A stretch of DNA of 64,000 bases from CBDCIS01 sp965217565 (GCA_965217565.1 CBDCIS010000009.1:1-64000); one strand, 5' to 3'; positions 35,522 through 44,927 are shown, numbered from the stretch's first letter. Made by a program: numbers and translations. Notes: generated from the letters alone by a model not told the origin.

Positions 35522-36898
35522 ATGACTTCTCCCTTCAGATCTCTGCCAAGCATCGACCGAATCATGTCTGACGCTCGCGTGGAGGCGCTGGTGGAGGACT
35601 ACTCCCGCCAGGCGGCGGTGGAGTTGGCGAGGTCGGAGTTCGTGGACGCGCGGAAGGCCATCGCGGACGGGGCGGCGGCGCCGACACTCGACGAGTTGGT
35701 CCATGGTATGGAGAAGCGGGCGGCGTCCAGATGGGGCGCATGGCCGAGACACGTCATCAACGCGACAGGCGTTATACTACACACCAACCTGGGCCGCGCG
35801 CCACTCAGCGCCGAAGCAACGGAGGCGGTCCGGCGCGCCGCGATGGGCTACGGCGACCTGGAGCTCGACCTAGAGAGCGGCAGAAGAGGCTCCCGCCAGG
35901 CGCGCGTCGCGCAACTCATCTGCCAGCTTTTCGGCGGCGACTCCGCCCTGGTGGTGAACAACAACGCCTCCGCCATGCTGCTGGGGCTTGCCGCCGTCAC
36001 CAGCGGCAAGGAGGTCATTGTCTCGCGGGGAGAGGCCGTCGAGATTGGCGGCGGCTTCCGCATTCCCGACGTGCTGAGGCAGAGCGGCGCGACGCTCGTG
36101 GAGGTCGGCACCACCAACCGCACCTACGCCCACGACTACGAGGCCGCGATAACGGAGAACACCGGCGCGCTGCTGCTCGTTCACGCCAGCAACTTCAGGG
36201 TGATGGGATTCACGCACTCCCCCGGGATTGGCGAGTTGGTAAGCATTGGCAACAGGCGCGGCGTTCCGGCGCTTCACGACCTGGGCAGCGGTTGCCTGCT
36301 GGATACGTCGCAGTTCGGCCTCGCCCACGAACCAATGCCGCAGGAGAGCGTGAGGGCCGGGGTGGACCTCTCCTTCTTCTCCGGTGACAAGCTGCTCGGT
36401 GGGCCGCAGGCGGGCATCATCGTGGGCAGACGCGACCTGGTCAACGCCGTGTCGCGCCATCCCTTCGCTAGGGCGATGCGCATAGACAAGTTGAGCATGG
36501 CCGCGCTCACCGCGACGCTTCTGCATTACGTAAGAGACGAGGCGACGGACAAGATTCCCATCTGGCGAATGATAGCGATGTCCTCCGAGGACGCGAGGTC
36601 CACGGCAACGCGATGGCAGGAGAGGCTGGGGGCCGGCGCGTCGGTAATGGAGGCCCAATCCACCATTGGCGGCGGGAGCCTGCCCGGGGAGACACTGCCC
36701 ACCTGGGCGGTGTCGATAGCCAGCGACCGCGGCGGCGCGGATGCTATGGCAAGATTGCTAAGACAAGGCGAACCGCCCGTGGTCGGGCGCATCGAGGACG
36801 ATAGAGTGCTTCTCGACCCGCGCACCGTTCTGCCAGAAGAGGAAGAGGCCCTTCTGCGGACCGCGGCGCGAGCCATGGACGCGGCGGGGCAACCTTGA
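35522..36898 (+). CDS. selA: L-seryl-tRNA(Sec) selenium transferase
   Basis: A 458-residue PLP enzyme that converts Ser-tRNA(Sec) to Sec-tRNA(Sec) with selenophosphate. The N-terminal tRNA-binding part starts RSLPSIDRIMSD; the core has INATGVILHTNLGRAPLS, VNNNASAMLLGLAAV and the PLP Lys in SFFSGDKLLGGPQAG. The chosen ATG follows GGAG by about 7 bp and gives the usual N-terminus; the upstream ATG at 35483 overlaps the -10 box. With selC in the same window it shows a selenocysteine pathway; selB and selD are not here. Confidence 0.95.
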   Translation: MTSPFRSLPSIDRIMSDARVEALVEDYSRQAAVELARSEFVDARKAIADGAAAPTLDELVHGMEKRAASRWGAWPRHVINATGVILHTNLGRAPLSAEATEAVRRAAMGYGDLELDLESGRRGSRQARVAQLICQLFGGDSALVVNNNASAMLLGLAAVTSGKEVIVSRGEAVEIGGGFRIPDVLRQSGATLVEVGTTNRTYAHDYEAAITENTGALLLVHASNFRVMGFTHSPGIGELVSIGNRRGVPALHDLGSGCLLDTSQFGLAHEPMPQESVRAGVDLSFFSGDKLLGGPQAGIIVGRRDLVNAVSRHPFARAMRIDKLSMAALTATLLHYVRDEATDKIPIWRMIAMSSEDARSTATRWQERLGAGASVMEAQSTIGGGSLPGETLPTWAVSIASDRGGADAMARLLRQGEPPVVGRIEDDRVLLDPRTVLPEEEEALLRTAARAMDAAGQP

Positions 36899-36929
36899 AC
36901 CTGATACGAAAGGAAAGGAGACGCAGACA

Positions 36930-37619
36930 ATGAGACCCACAATAGAGTTCGACCCAAGCTATTCGCTGCTGACGCTGGAGCTTGACTCGGGCGAGGCCAT
37001 CAAGGCCGAACCAGGGGCCATGGTGGCCCAGCAGGACGTGGACATGAAGACTGGCATGGGAGGAAGCGGTATTTTCGGCGGATTGAAGAGGATGCTGGGC
37101 GGCGAGTCCTTCTTCGTGAACACCTTCACGGCGGAGCGCGGCGGCGGCTGGGTGAGCCTCGCTCCCTCAACCCCGGGGGACATCATGTCATTCAACCTGC
37201 GGCCGGGAACCAACCTCTTCATCCAGTCGAGCTCGTTCATGGCGTGCACTGAGAACGTGCAGACCGATACGGACTTCCAGGGGTTCAAGGGCTTATTTAG
37301 CGGCGAGAGCCTGTTCTTCATCAGGGCCTACTCGGAGGGAGGAGAGGGAGTCGTCTATTCCAACTCATTCGGCGCGATCAAGCAGGTTGGCGTGGAGCCG
37401 GGCAAGGAGCTTGTCGTGGATACAGGCCATCTCGTGGCGTTCACCGACGACGTGGAATACTCGATAGGCAAAGTGGGCGGCATTCGCTCGCTCATCGCCG
37501 GCGGAGAGGGCCTCGTGATGAAGTTCAGAGGCGACGGGCGCGTGTGGATTCAGACCAGGAACATGTCCTCGCTCGCGGGTAGGCTCATCCCGTTCCTGCC
37601 AAAGTCCGGCGGTAACTAG
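36930..37619 (+). CDS. AIM24/TIGR00266 family protein
   Basis: A 229-residue beta-rich protein matching the TIGR00266 family: EPGAMVAQQDVDMKTGMGGS, GGLKRMLGGESFFVNTF, and a Gly-rich later half with GGEGLVMKFRGDGRVWIQTR. Family function is not established. It follows selA by 31 bp with a good AAAGGAGA ribosome site, so both could share a transcript, though no functional link is known. Confidence 0.88.
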   Translation: MRPTIEFDPSYSLLTLELDSGEAIKAEPGAMVAQQDVDMKTGMGGSGIFGGLKRMLGGESFFVNTFTAERGGGWVSLAPSTPGDIMSFNLRPGTNLFIQSSSFMACTENVQTDTDFQGFKGLFSGESLFFIRAYSEGGEGVVYSNSFGAIKQVGVEPGKELVVDTGHLVAFTDDVEYSIGKVGGIRSLIAGGEGLVMKFRGDGRVWIQTRNMSSLAGRLIPFLPKSGGN

Positions 37620-37629
37620 GGGAACAGTG

Positions 37630-37646
37630 CCGCCCGGTGCGGGCGG
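37630..37646 (+). terminator. GC hairpin after the AIM24 gene
   Basis: CCGCCCG and CGGGCGG pair over 7 bp around GTG, 11 bp after the stop codon; no T-run follows. Confidence 0.35.
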
Positions 37647-37702
37647 AGCCTTCCGTACAGAGTATCGCGTCTCCGTGACCTACTTTCGAAAGGAGCCTGG
37701 CA

Positions 37703-38305
37703 GTGCCCATCACGGGAAACGTGGTTGACAGGTCTGGGTTCAACCCCTCTCTGCACCTTCCCTACGAACTGAGAGCTATGGACTTCGAGTCGGCAATGCA
37801 GGATGTGTACGACTTTTTCTGCGACGTCAACTCGTATCTTGTCGGCTAGGGACTTGAGCGGCTTGACGACATGCTCCGACCCGCCATTCTCTCTGGTGTC
37901 TTGTCCGATATGATTACTGCCAGCCTATCGAAGCATTCGCGGGTTCTGACAGAGAACCGCTACTTCAACGGGCACCCTGATCTGGTGGTTCAAGGTGTGT
38001 ACCCGAACAACGCGGTGAAGGCGGGCGACAGAGGCGTGGAGATCAAGACTACCAGAAAGCGAGGCGGTGCAGTTGACACACACGGCGCACGCGACCAGTG
38101 GATGTGCGTATTCGTCTATGCAGTGGACAACCAAACCGAGCCAGCCATAGACAGGCAGCCGCTGACCTTTACCGAACTCTATCTGGGGCAAGTGACGGTG
38201 GACGACTTCCGGCGGAATGCCAGAGGCGAACTCGGCACTCGAACTGCTACGCTCCACAAAGATGGGATAGGGAAACTCCGCGAGAATTGGCTCTACAAGT
38301 TGTAG
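37703..38305 (+). pseudogene. Type II restriction endonuclease-like (PD-(D/E)XK) with internal amber stop
   Basis: The frame from GTG 37703 (AAAGGAGC ribosome site) reads 48 codons to TAG at 37847-37849 and continues in frame to 38305, 200 residues in total. The second part has GHPDLVVQGVYPNN followed by GVEIKTTRKRGG, the PD...ExK arrangement of restriction nucleases. It lies tail to tail with a DNA methyltransferase 1 bp away, as in many type II systems. The amber codon either inactivates the nuclease or is read through; start at the ATG 37871 would lose the N-terminus. Confidence 0.65.
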
Positions 38306-38306
38306 G

Positions 38307-39461
38307 CTAGACTTTCTCTCCAGTTTGAAGGCCCGCAAGTTGGCGGATCGCGTTGGCTGCCATCTCGAAGTAATGTGCGTCCTTCTCGATACCGATAGAC
38401 TCATAGCCCACGGCTTCAGCGGCGGCCAACGTCGAACCCGCGCCAGCAAACGGATCGACAACCACGCCCTGCCCAAGCGGAAGTACGCCTCTGACGATAT
38501 GCCGTAGGAACGCCTGCGGCTTCAGGCTCGGGTGAGGGGCGATCCGCCTCTCCCGCTTGCGAGTCGGGGCGGACCTGATGACATCGCCAAATGGCCCGCC
38601 AGTCGAGGGCCGTCGGAATCCGCCGGTCTTCCATGTCCTGAGGTTGTCCTGCACTCGCGCCTCGATCGGTCGTCGGAACGTCCCCCACGGCTCCCACATC
38701 GACCGTGGCATGACGCTGACATCCGCGAACTCTTCATGGGCAGACTTTGGCCGGTCGCCGCCCCGCATGGTCATCACGAGCCGTACTATTTCCCCTCGCT
38801 TTTCCAGCCTGGCATCTGTCAACGCGGTGGAGACGATATGGGAGAGCAGCGGATTGGACGCTACGATTACGTTGGCGCCGGGCACGAGCTTGGGCAACAG
38901 AAGGCATCCCCAGACATAGAAGAACTCCCGCAGATGCGCCCGCTGCGAGTCGGTCATCGTCGTGAAGCGTGGCACCGGGGAACGCCGGCGGCCGTCAAAC
39001 GACGGCGGGAGCCTCCACACACCTCCCCTGCCGTTCCGCAGCTTTGACTGCTCCTGTGGAGAGTACTCGTAAAGGCCGAAAGGAGGGTCGGTTACAATCG
39101 CGTGGATAGTGCAATCCGGTTGCGCATCCAGCCAATCAAAACAGTCTCCATGTATAAGCGTAGCCTTCCCATACCGGAAGGGCGCCTTCCGGTCAGCCGC
39201 TTGAGTAAGCTCACCCTGCACGCCATCGTTTCCGTTCACGCCCCGATTGATGCGGTAAACGCCCCATGCCTCTCTGGTGAAGAGGTTTGGCGTATTCAGG
39301 CGCAAATAGGAACGAACCGAGGACTCGGGCGTAGGGCCGTTGACCTTCGACACCCGCTCCGCAATCTGCTTTGTCGTCAGACCCTCTGAGGTGTGAGTCA
39401 ACGCTTGCAGTATGGCGTCACGAACCCGGCCTGGCGCATATCGTGCAGTTTCTTCTGGCAT
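38307..39461 (-). CDS. DNA methyltransferase, beta class, with N-terminal winged helix
   Basis: The start MPEETARYAPG at 39461 is preferred; longer upstream reading runs into the divergent promoter area. Residues 10-70 resemble a HARE-HTH winged helix (VRDAILQALTHTSEGLTTKQ). The catalytic part has motif IV first (AIVTDPPFGLYEYS) and motif I last (VVVDPFAGAGSTLAAAEAVG), the beta-class order of N4-cytosine/N6-adenine enzymes. It pairs with the convergent nuclease. With the nuclease dead, the methyltransferase could persist as an orphan. Confidence 0.85.
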   Translation of the reverse strand: MPEETARYAPGRVRDAILQALTHTSEGLTTKQIAERVSKVNGPTPESSVRSYLRLNTPNLFTREAWGVYRINRGVNGNDGVQGELTQAADRKAPFRYGKATLIHGDCFDWLDAQPDCTIHAIVTDPPFGLYEYSPQEQSKLRNGRGGVWRLPPSFDGRRRSPVPRFTTMTDSQRAHLREFFYVWGCLLLPKLVPGANVIVASNPLLSHIVSTALTDARLEKRGEIVRLVMTMRGGDRPKSAHEEFADVSVMPRSMWEPWGTFRRPIEARVQDNLRTWKTGGFRRPSTGGPFGDVIRSAPTRKRERRIAPHPSLKPQAFLRHIVRGVLPLGQGVVVDPFAGAGSTLAAAEAVGYESIGIEKDAHYFEMAANAIRQLAGLQTGEKV

Positions 39462-39582
39462 GGAGTGATGATGGACGTCCAGACGTCTTGAGTCAAGGAC
39501 TGGTTCATGCGGGACAAACCCACTTCGAAGCTGTTTGAATACTGCTATAATGGCGCAAATCATCTGTCTCCAACCGGAGGTG

Positions 39583-40146
39583 ATGCCAGTGACAACCACA
39601 AAGACGAAACTTCTAACTGCCGCAGACCTGCTGCGGCTGTACAGCGAAGGCGTTCGCGGCGAATTGATCCGGGGGGTGCTTTGCGAGACAATGCCGACAG
39701 GAGGAAAACACGGCGAAATCGTAATGAATTTGGGCTATGAGATCAAGAATTTCGTCAAGCCAGGGCGATTGGGACGGCTGGCCGGTTCTGATGCCGGCGT
39801 TCTGCTCGAACGAGACCCTGACACCGTCCGGGAGCCGGACATTGTGTACTTTTCGGCAGAAAAGCTCCCTCTGGACGTGGAGGTTTCGGGACACTACGAG
39901 GTGATTCCCGACCTCGTGGTCGAAATCAGGTCCCCCGGCGACAGCCGGCAAGCGGTCAACGACAAGGCGCTCATGTGGCTGAGCTACGGCGTCCGGCTGG
40001 TGTGGGTGGTGCATCCCGAGGGCCGCGCCGTGGACGTGCACCCCAGAGATGGCAGGGTGACGAGGCTCGCCGAGGGCGACACGCTTGACGGAGGCGACTT
40101 GCTGCCCGGCTTATCCTGCGAGGTCAAGGACATTTTCGACGCATAG
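39583..40146 (+). CDS. Uma2 family (DUF820) putative nuclease
   Basis: About 187 residues of the Uma2/DUF820 family with a PD-(D/E)XK fold: GELIRGVLCETMPTGGKHG, REPDIVYFSAE (PD-like) and DLVVEIRSPGDS (ExR/K region). GTG 39589 with GGAGG 8 bp upstream is an equally good start. Members are abundant in Cyanobacteria and Chloroflexota, and the role is unknown. A TATAAT at 39546-39551 lies in front. Confidence 0.83.
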   Translation: MPVTTTKTKLLTAADLLRLYSEGVRGELIRGVLCETMPTGGKHGEIVMNLGYEIKNFVKPGRLGRLAGSDAGVLLERDPDTVREPDIVYFSAEKLPLDVEVSGHYEVIPDLVVEIRSPGDSRQAVNDKALMWLSYGVRLVWVVHPEGRAVDVHPRDGRVTRLAEGDTLDGGDLLPGLSCEVKDIFDA

Positions 40147-40238
40147 CGATTCTGGCGTGAGCTGCGCTGAGGCTGCTCGCGCTCCAATCCTCATCCCAAT
40201 TGAACACACCTGCCCCAAGCACCTAAAGGACGGAAGGC

Positions 40239-41582
40239 GTGACACTCTTCGAGCACCAGGCGCGGCGCGAGCTTTCCCACAGCGCGCCGCTCGCCGCCAG
40301 GATGCGCCCCCGCACGTTCGACGAGTTCGCGGGGCAGCAGCACATAGTGGGCCCCGGCACCGTGCTGCGCAGGAGTATCGAATCCGACCAGTTACCCTCC
40401 ATCATCCTGTGGGGGCCGCCCGGCACCGGCAAGACCACGCTGGCGAACCTCATCGCCAACCATACGAAGAGTCACTTCGAGCAGGTTAGCGGCGTCGCGT
40501 CCGGCGTGGCCGATCTTAGGCGCGTCGCGTCGGAGGCGCGGGAACGGCTGGGCGCGCAGGGGCAGCGCACCGTGCTCTTCGTGGACGAGATTCACCGCTT
40601 CAACAAGGCTCAGCAGGACGTGATACTGCCCTATGTCGAGGACGGCACTTTCGCGCTCGTTGGCGCGACCACGGAGAACCCTTCATTCGAGGTGGTCTCT
40701 CCCCTGCTGTCACGTGCCCGCGTCTTCGCCCTCAAGCCGCTGACCGACGACGAGGTTGGCAGCATAGTTCGCTCCGCTATGGCCGACAACGAAAACGGGC
40801 TTGGCGATCTGAGTCCTCGCCTGGACGACGACGCATCGAAAGCCCTGGTGAATCTCGCTAATGGCGACGCGAGGGTCGCGCTGAACGCGCTGGAACTGGC
40901 CACGTCCGCAATGCAGCCCGGAGAGGATGGCGCTCGTCACATCACGCCCGCTATCATCGAGGATGCCATGCAGCAGAGGTCGCTGCGCCACGACAAGGCG
41001 GGCGACCTGCACTACGACACCATCTCGGCGTTCATAAAGTCGGTGCGCGCCTCCGACCCCGACGCGGCGATATATTGGCTGGCGCGAATGCTGGAGGCCG
41101 GCGAAGATCCACTGTTCATAGCCCGGCGACTGGTCATCCTGGCGGCAGAGGACATCGGCATGGCGGCTCCGATGGCGCTGCCCGTGGCTGTCGCGGCGCA
41201 GCAAGCCGTCCACTTCATCGGACTGCCGGAGGGACGCATACCCCTGGCGGAGGCGACGGTCTATCTGGCTACGGCCCCAAAGAGCAACAGGGCGTACATG
41301 GCGCTCAACCGCGCGATGGAGGACGTTCAGAAGACTCGCAACGATCCCGTGCCCCTGCACCTGCGCAACGCCGTAACCGGCCTGATGAAGGACATGGACT
41401 ACGGCAAGGGCTACAGGTATGCCCACGACTACAAAGGCCACTTCACGCCGACGCAGAATCTGCCAGACAGCCTCGAGGGACGCCGCTACTACCGCGCCAG
41501 CGACCAGGGCTACGAGAAAGAGGTGGCCGAGCGCATGAAGCGCTGGTGGGGCGACGCGGAGGGAACAGCAGGCTGTGCTTGA
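40239..41582 (+). CDS. rarA: Replication-associated recombination protein A
   Basis: A 447-residue AAA+ ATPase of the MgsA/RarA/WRNIP1 family acting at stalled forks. RMRPRTFDEFAGQQHIVGPG, Walker A WGPPGTGKTTLA, Walker B LFVDEIHRFNKAQQD, sensor 1 LVGATTENPSFE, and the C-terminal tetramerisation region (AIYWLARMLEAGEDPLFIAR, YRYAHDYKGHF) are all present. GTG 40239 follows GGAAGG. Confidence 0.93.
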   Translation: MTLFEHQARRELSHSAPLAARMRPRTFDEFAGQQHIVGPGTVLRRSIESDQLPSIILWGPPGTGKTTLANLIANHTKSHFEQVSGVASGVADLRRVASEARERLGAQGQRTVLFVDEIHRFNKAQQDVILPYVEDGTFALVGATTENPSFEVVSPLLSRARVFALKPLTDDEVGSIVRSAMADNENGLGDLSPRLDDDASKALVNLANGDARVALNALELATSAMQPGEDGARHITPAIIEDAMQQRSLRHDKAGDLHYDTISAFIKSVRASDPDAAIYWLARMLEAGEDPLFIARRLVILAAEDIGMAAPMALPVAVAAQQAVHFIGLPEGRIPLAEATVYLATAPKSNRAYMALNRAMEDVQKTRNDPVPLHLRNAVTGLMKDMDYGKGYRYAHDYKGHFTPTQNLPDSLEGRRYYRASDQGYEKEVAERMKRWWGDAEGTAGCA

Positions 41583-41608
41583 CCTACCCCGCGGATGGCT
41601 CAGTCGCA

Positions 41609-41785
41609 ATGTTGACCTGACAAGAAAATGGAACGTTTGATTGCACAGCGCCTCCGATATACTCTGTGCCGTCCAAGGCCCTCATGCAGAGCTTTGGAGT
41701 GGAGATAGCCGAGGTTCCTTTCACAAAATTTGTTGAGGCATTTGGCAGCTTTGGCGTTAGCTTCGATTGGGATGAAAAGGATTGA
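41609..41785 (+). other. Short protein-like fragment
   Basis: A frame of 54 codons ending at 41785 reads like real protein (PPIYSVPSKALMQSFGVEIA ... FGVSFDWDEKD) but has no start codon other than an ATG four codons before an in-frame TGA (41618). I do not recognise it. It is probably the tail of a lost gene. Confidence 0.3.
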
Positions 41786-41869
41786 ACAACATGCCAATCA
41801 AAGCAGGTTGGCATTTCTCGCGCTTTGCTTTATCATCTATCCTAATCACTACGTGGAGGATTGTTTGAC

Positions 41870-42280
41870 ATGGCGAAACAGGGCGTGATACCCGATGAAC
41901 TTACAAGACCCTTCTGGGAGGCGGCCAACGAGGGACGGCTGGTCATCCAGAACTGCGGCGCGTGCGACCGCCTGCAAAACCCTCCTCTGCCGACCTGCTC
42001 CCAGTGCGGCTCAGCGGATAGCCTGGAGTGGAAGCAGATGAGCGGCCGGGGCAGAATCTACAATTACTGCGTCGTTTATGACTGCCCGATCGGTATGTTG
42101 CAGGAGGACCAGCCGTTCAACCTTGCGGTCATCATGCTGGACGACGACCCGGGTATCCAGATGTACTCTCACCTCCCCGGCACACCCGTTGACGACGTAC
42201 CGGTGGGAGAGGCGGTAGAGGTCATTTTCGAGGCGACCGCGAACGGCCAGAAGGCGCCGGAGTGGAGGGTGGTCGGATAG
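41870..42280 (+). CDS. DUF35 zinc-ribbon/OB-fold acyl-CoA-associated protein
   Basis: A 136-residue protein: rubredoxin-like zinc ribbon with two cysteine pairs (CGACDRLQ and CSQCGSAD), then an OB-fold (GRGRIYNYCVVY, PFNLAVIML). These proteins are obligate small partners of thiolase-like enzymes, which follow here 92 bp downstream. GGAGGA lies 9 bp before the ATG. Confidence 0.9.
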   Translation: MAKQGVIPDELTRPFWEAANEGRLVIQNCGACDRLQNPPLPTCSQCGSADSLEWKQMSGRGRIYNYCVVYDCPIGMLQEDQPFNLAVIMLDDDPGIQMYSHLPGTPVDDVPVGEAVEVIFEATANGQKAPEWRVVG

Positions 42281-42372
42281 CCGAAACAAACGAGTAAGCG
42301 GGCCGGAATAGCCCGTTCCGGATTCCAACAAAAATCGCGGTTTCATAGATTGCAGACAACAGGGAGCGAGCA

Positions 42373-43704
42373 ATGACAACACAATACGCACCGGAATCTA
42401 TGTACAGATCGACGGAGGGACTCGGAGTTTGGGAACACAGGGGCAAGGTAGCCGCTGTCGGAATCGGCCACTCCCCCACCACGCGGCGATGGGACGGCCG
42501 AGCGGAAACCACCGTTGGCGCGGGCAGCATCCTCTCGATGCGGAAGGCAATGGATGACGCTGGCGTCTCCCCGGACCAGGTGGACGGCCTGGTCATCGTG
42601 CCGGTCACCACAACAGGGGCGCACTGGCCTGAGGACGTCCCGGTGCCGCTGGACGTGATCAACGCCTACAACCAGACCAACGACCCGCTGGACGGCCTCG
42701 GCCAACTCAGCGCGGAGTGGCTGCTCAAGAACATGCCTGAGCTCACCAACGTAAAGTACATGGTACACGCGCCGGGCTGCATGTCGGCGGCTATCGTCGT
42801 CGCGGCGCAGGCCATCGGAGACGGCCTCGCCAACACCTGCCTAGTGGTCAAGGGCTGGCACAACCTGGAAGGTCGCTACAACCACGGCGGCCTGAGCGCG
42901 GTGGAGGCCGTCTCCGGGAGTGCCGCCATCGGCCCAGGCCGCACGCTGTGGGGGCCGCCCGGTTGCTATGGAACGGCATTGCAGTTCGCCGAGTACTGTC
43001 GGAAGTACGGCAAGCATCACGACATGATGGCGCCGTTTATGCAGAACTCGCGCCGCAACGGATTGATGTTCCCGGAGGGCTATTGGGCGCAGCACCGCCC
43101 CGAAGAGCTGCCGCCGGAGGACTACCTGAATTCCCGCTGGATCGCCAAGCCCGCCAACCTGTTCGACAACGACATTCCGATAATGTGCTCGGCGGCGTAC
43201 CTATTCACCACTGCCGAGCGCGCGCAGGACATGAAGCAGAAGCCGGTTTACATCCTCGGCCACGCCTCCAGCAGGGGCACGCCCCGCAGTCTCACGCCGT
43301 CCCTGGAAGAGGTGGAGACGGAGACAGGCAGCACAGGCCGAAAGATATTCGAGGCCGCCGGGATCACCGCGGACGATCTGTCGTTCGAGAACATGTACGA
43401 CGGCTTCACGCAATTCCACCAGTTCCACATCGAGGGGCTTGGGTATCGCGGCATGGGATTCGGCGACGCCCTGGACTTCTACCAGACGGACATCAGCATC
43501 GAGGGCCCAAACCCTATTCTGCCCAGCGGAGGCAACATCGGGGGCGGCCGCAGCCGCTTCTGGATGCACACCGACAGCATCCAGCAGATACAGGGGCGCG
43601 CCGGCGCGCGTCAGGTTACGGGCGTGAAGCCGGAGGTGGCCGTCTCCGGAGGCCCGATGCCCCTCGGCGGCAACTTCACCGTCTGGAGCGCGACCCCCGA
43701 CTAG
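42373..43704 (+). CDS. Thiolase-like acetyl-CoA acetyltransferase/SCP2-type
   Basis: A 443-residue thiolase-superfamily protein of the SCP2/lipid-transfer type. Core blocks: GSILSMRKAMDDAGVSPDQV, VHAPGCMSAAIVVAAQAIGD, FENMYDGFTQFHQFHIEGLG and the Gly-rich GNIGGGRSRFW near the end. Together with the DUF35 partner it forms the two-subunit complex often seen in steroid and branched acyl-CoA degradation. Exact substrate unknown. Confidence 0.87.
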   Translation: MTTQYAPESMYRSTEGLGVWEHRGKVAAVGIGHSPTTRRWDGRAETTVGAGSILSMRKAMDDAGVSPDQVDGLVIVPVTTTGAHWPEDVPVPLDVINAYNQTNDPLDGLGQLSAEWLLKNMPELTNVKYMVHAPGCMSAAIVVAAQAIGDGLANTCLVVKGWHNLEGRYNHGGLSAVEAVSGSAAIGPGRTLWGPPGCYGTALQFAEYCRKYGKHHDMMAPFMQNSRRNGLMFPEGYWAQHRPEELPPEDYLNSRWIAKPANLFDNDIPIMCSAAYLFTTAERAQDMKQKPVYILGHASSRGTPRSLTPSLEEVETETGSTGRKIFEAAGITADDLSFENMYDGFTQFHQFHIEGLGYRGMGFGDALDFYQTDISIEGPNPILPSGGNIGGGRSRFWMHTDSIQQIQGRAGARQVTGVKPEVAVSGGPMPLGGNFTVWSATPD

Positions 43705-43829
43705 GCAGGGCACACCCTGCACCCACAAGAGACGCGGCCGGGGTAGCGGCAAGCTGGCCGCGCGCCTCCGGCCACGCCCGAACGACGGCGGAGATGCGCC
43801 AAGCAACAGGGGGAAGAGGAATCGACTCG

Positions 43830-44174
43830 TTGATATTGATTAGCTACGACATCGACGGCACGCTGGAGGTGGGCGATCCGCCCGGCCCGCTGACCATGGA
43901 CATGGTCAGAAACAGCAAGGCAAAAGGCTTCCTCATCGGGAGCTGCTCCGACAGACCCCCCAGTTCGCAGAGCGCCATGTGGGATGAGCACAACATTCAG
44001 GTGGACTTCGTGTCCGCCAAGCACATGCTCGCAGAGGTCAAGCTAAAGTTCAAAGCCGATGCCTACATCCACATCGGTGACAGGGAAGACCTGGACAAGC
44101 AGATGGCGCTAAAGGCGGGTTTCGACTTCCTCTGGCCGGACGAGGCGGCGGAGAAGAACTGGTTCGTGGCATAG
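43830..44174 (+). CDS. Small HAD-like hydrolase
   Basis: From TTG 43830 (GGGAAGAGGA 9 bp upstream) 114 residues. The HAD nucleophile motif is ISYDIDGTLEVGDPPG, where the first Asp of DxDGT is present; later GSCSDRPPS matches motif II and HIGDREDLDKQMALKAGFDF matches motif IV. It is shorter than usual HAD enzymes, lacking a cap. An upstream in-frame ATG (43794) is possible but less likely. Confidence 0.75.
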   Translation: MILISYDIDGTLEVGDPPGPLTMDMVRNSKAKGFLIGSCSDRPPSSQSAMWDEHNIQVDFVSAKHMLAEVKLKFKADAYIHIGDREDLDKQMALKAGFDFLWPDEAAEKNWFVA

Positions 44175-44244
44175 GGCGCGTTCTTTCTGCTGGACGGCTC
44201 GTAGCATTGGACTATCCCAGCCTATCCGGGATAGTGAAGGGGCG

Positions 44245-44628
44245 CTAGCGCGGCACGGCGGCGTTTAGGGCCTGGTCGAAGGTCTTGATTCGGCTTACGC
44301 CGCGGCGACGGCAGCTTGCCAGGTGGCAGAGGTCTCGGGCGCCCAGCGCGGGATGCTGCTCGTGGAGTTGCCGCGCCAGGGTGACATCCTCCTCTTCGAG
44401 CGGCCACACCTCCACGCCGGCTCTGCTCACCAGCGACATCGCCGCGTCCAGCGTGGCAAGCCTGCCCACCGGCAGATAGGCGTGCGCCAACTCCTGCAGG
44501 ACCTCAGCCGACGTGCACAGCGGCGCGCGACTCCGGTTGGACTCGATGAAGAACTCGCGAGCGGGAGCGCGCAGCGGATGCGGCGCGCCCACCGCGTACA
44601 TGAAGACGTTGGTATCGACGAAAATCAC
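44245..44628 (-). CDS. vapC: PIN-domain toxin VapC
   Basis: A 127-residue PIN ribonuclease. Acidic residues: MIFVDTNVFMY, then E in AEVLQELAHAY, and D in LGARDLCHLASC. VapC toxins cut tRNA or rRNA and are held by the antitoxin just upstream. Its ATG overlaps the antitoxin stop by 4 bp. Confidence 0.9.
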   Translation of the reverse strand: MIFVDTNVFMYAVGAPHPLRAPAREFFIESNRSRAPLCTSAEVLQELAHAYLPVGRLATLDAAMSLVSRAGVEVWPLEEEDVTLARQLHEQHPALGARDLCHLASCRRRGVSRIKTFDQALNAAVPR

Positions 44629-44900
44629 GTTCCGGCCGCGCCCCGCCGGCGCGACTCAGCCATCACGCCCAGGTGCTCGTCCCAGCCGGGTTCGCGTTCA
44701 GGGCCTGCCAGGGCGTCGCACGCCTGGAAGAACTCCTCGAGTTGCGCCGGTGACTGGAAGGGGTCGGAACGCTGCCGGTCTTCGAGGCGGTCGCGCGCGG
44801 CGGCCCTCAGCCACGCGCTGAACGTCAGTCCTTCTCTGCGCGCCTGGTGGACGAACCGGTCGCGATCTTCGTCGGGTATTACCAACTGAACCCTGGCCAT
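44625..44900 (-). CDS. vapB: VapB-type antitoxin
   Basis: A 91-residue antitoxin with an N-terminal ribbon-helix-helix (VQLVIPDEDRDRFVHQARRE, GLTFSAWLRAAA) and an acidic C-terminal tail that would wrap the toxin. First gene of the pair, overlapping vapC. A good promoter with an overlapping inverted repeat lies upstream. Confidence 0.85.
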   Translation of the reverse strand: MARVQLVIPDEDRDRFVHQARREGLTFSAWLRAAARDRLEDRQRSDPFQSPAQLEEFFQACDALAGPEREPGWDEHLGVMAESRRRGAAGT

Positions 44901-44927
44901 TGGGCCTGTACATCCAATCTATAAGTA

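Noticed and set aside
41609..41785. A second possible selenocysteine frame (ATG, two codons, TGA, then 54 protein-like codons)
   Set aside because: The TGA is codon 4 with no redox motif or hairpin near, and the remainder resembles the tail of a lost gene. Treated as a fragment.
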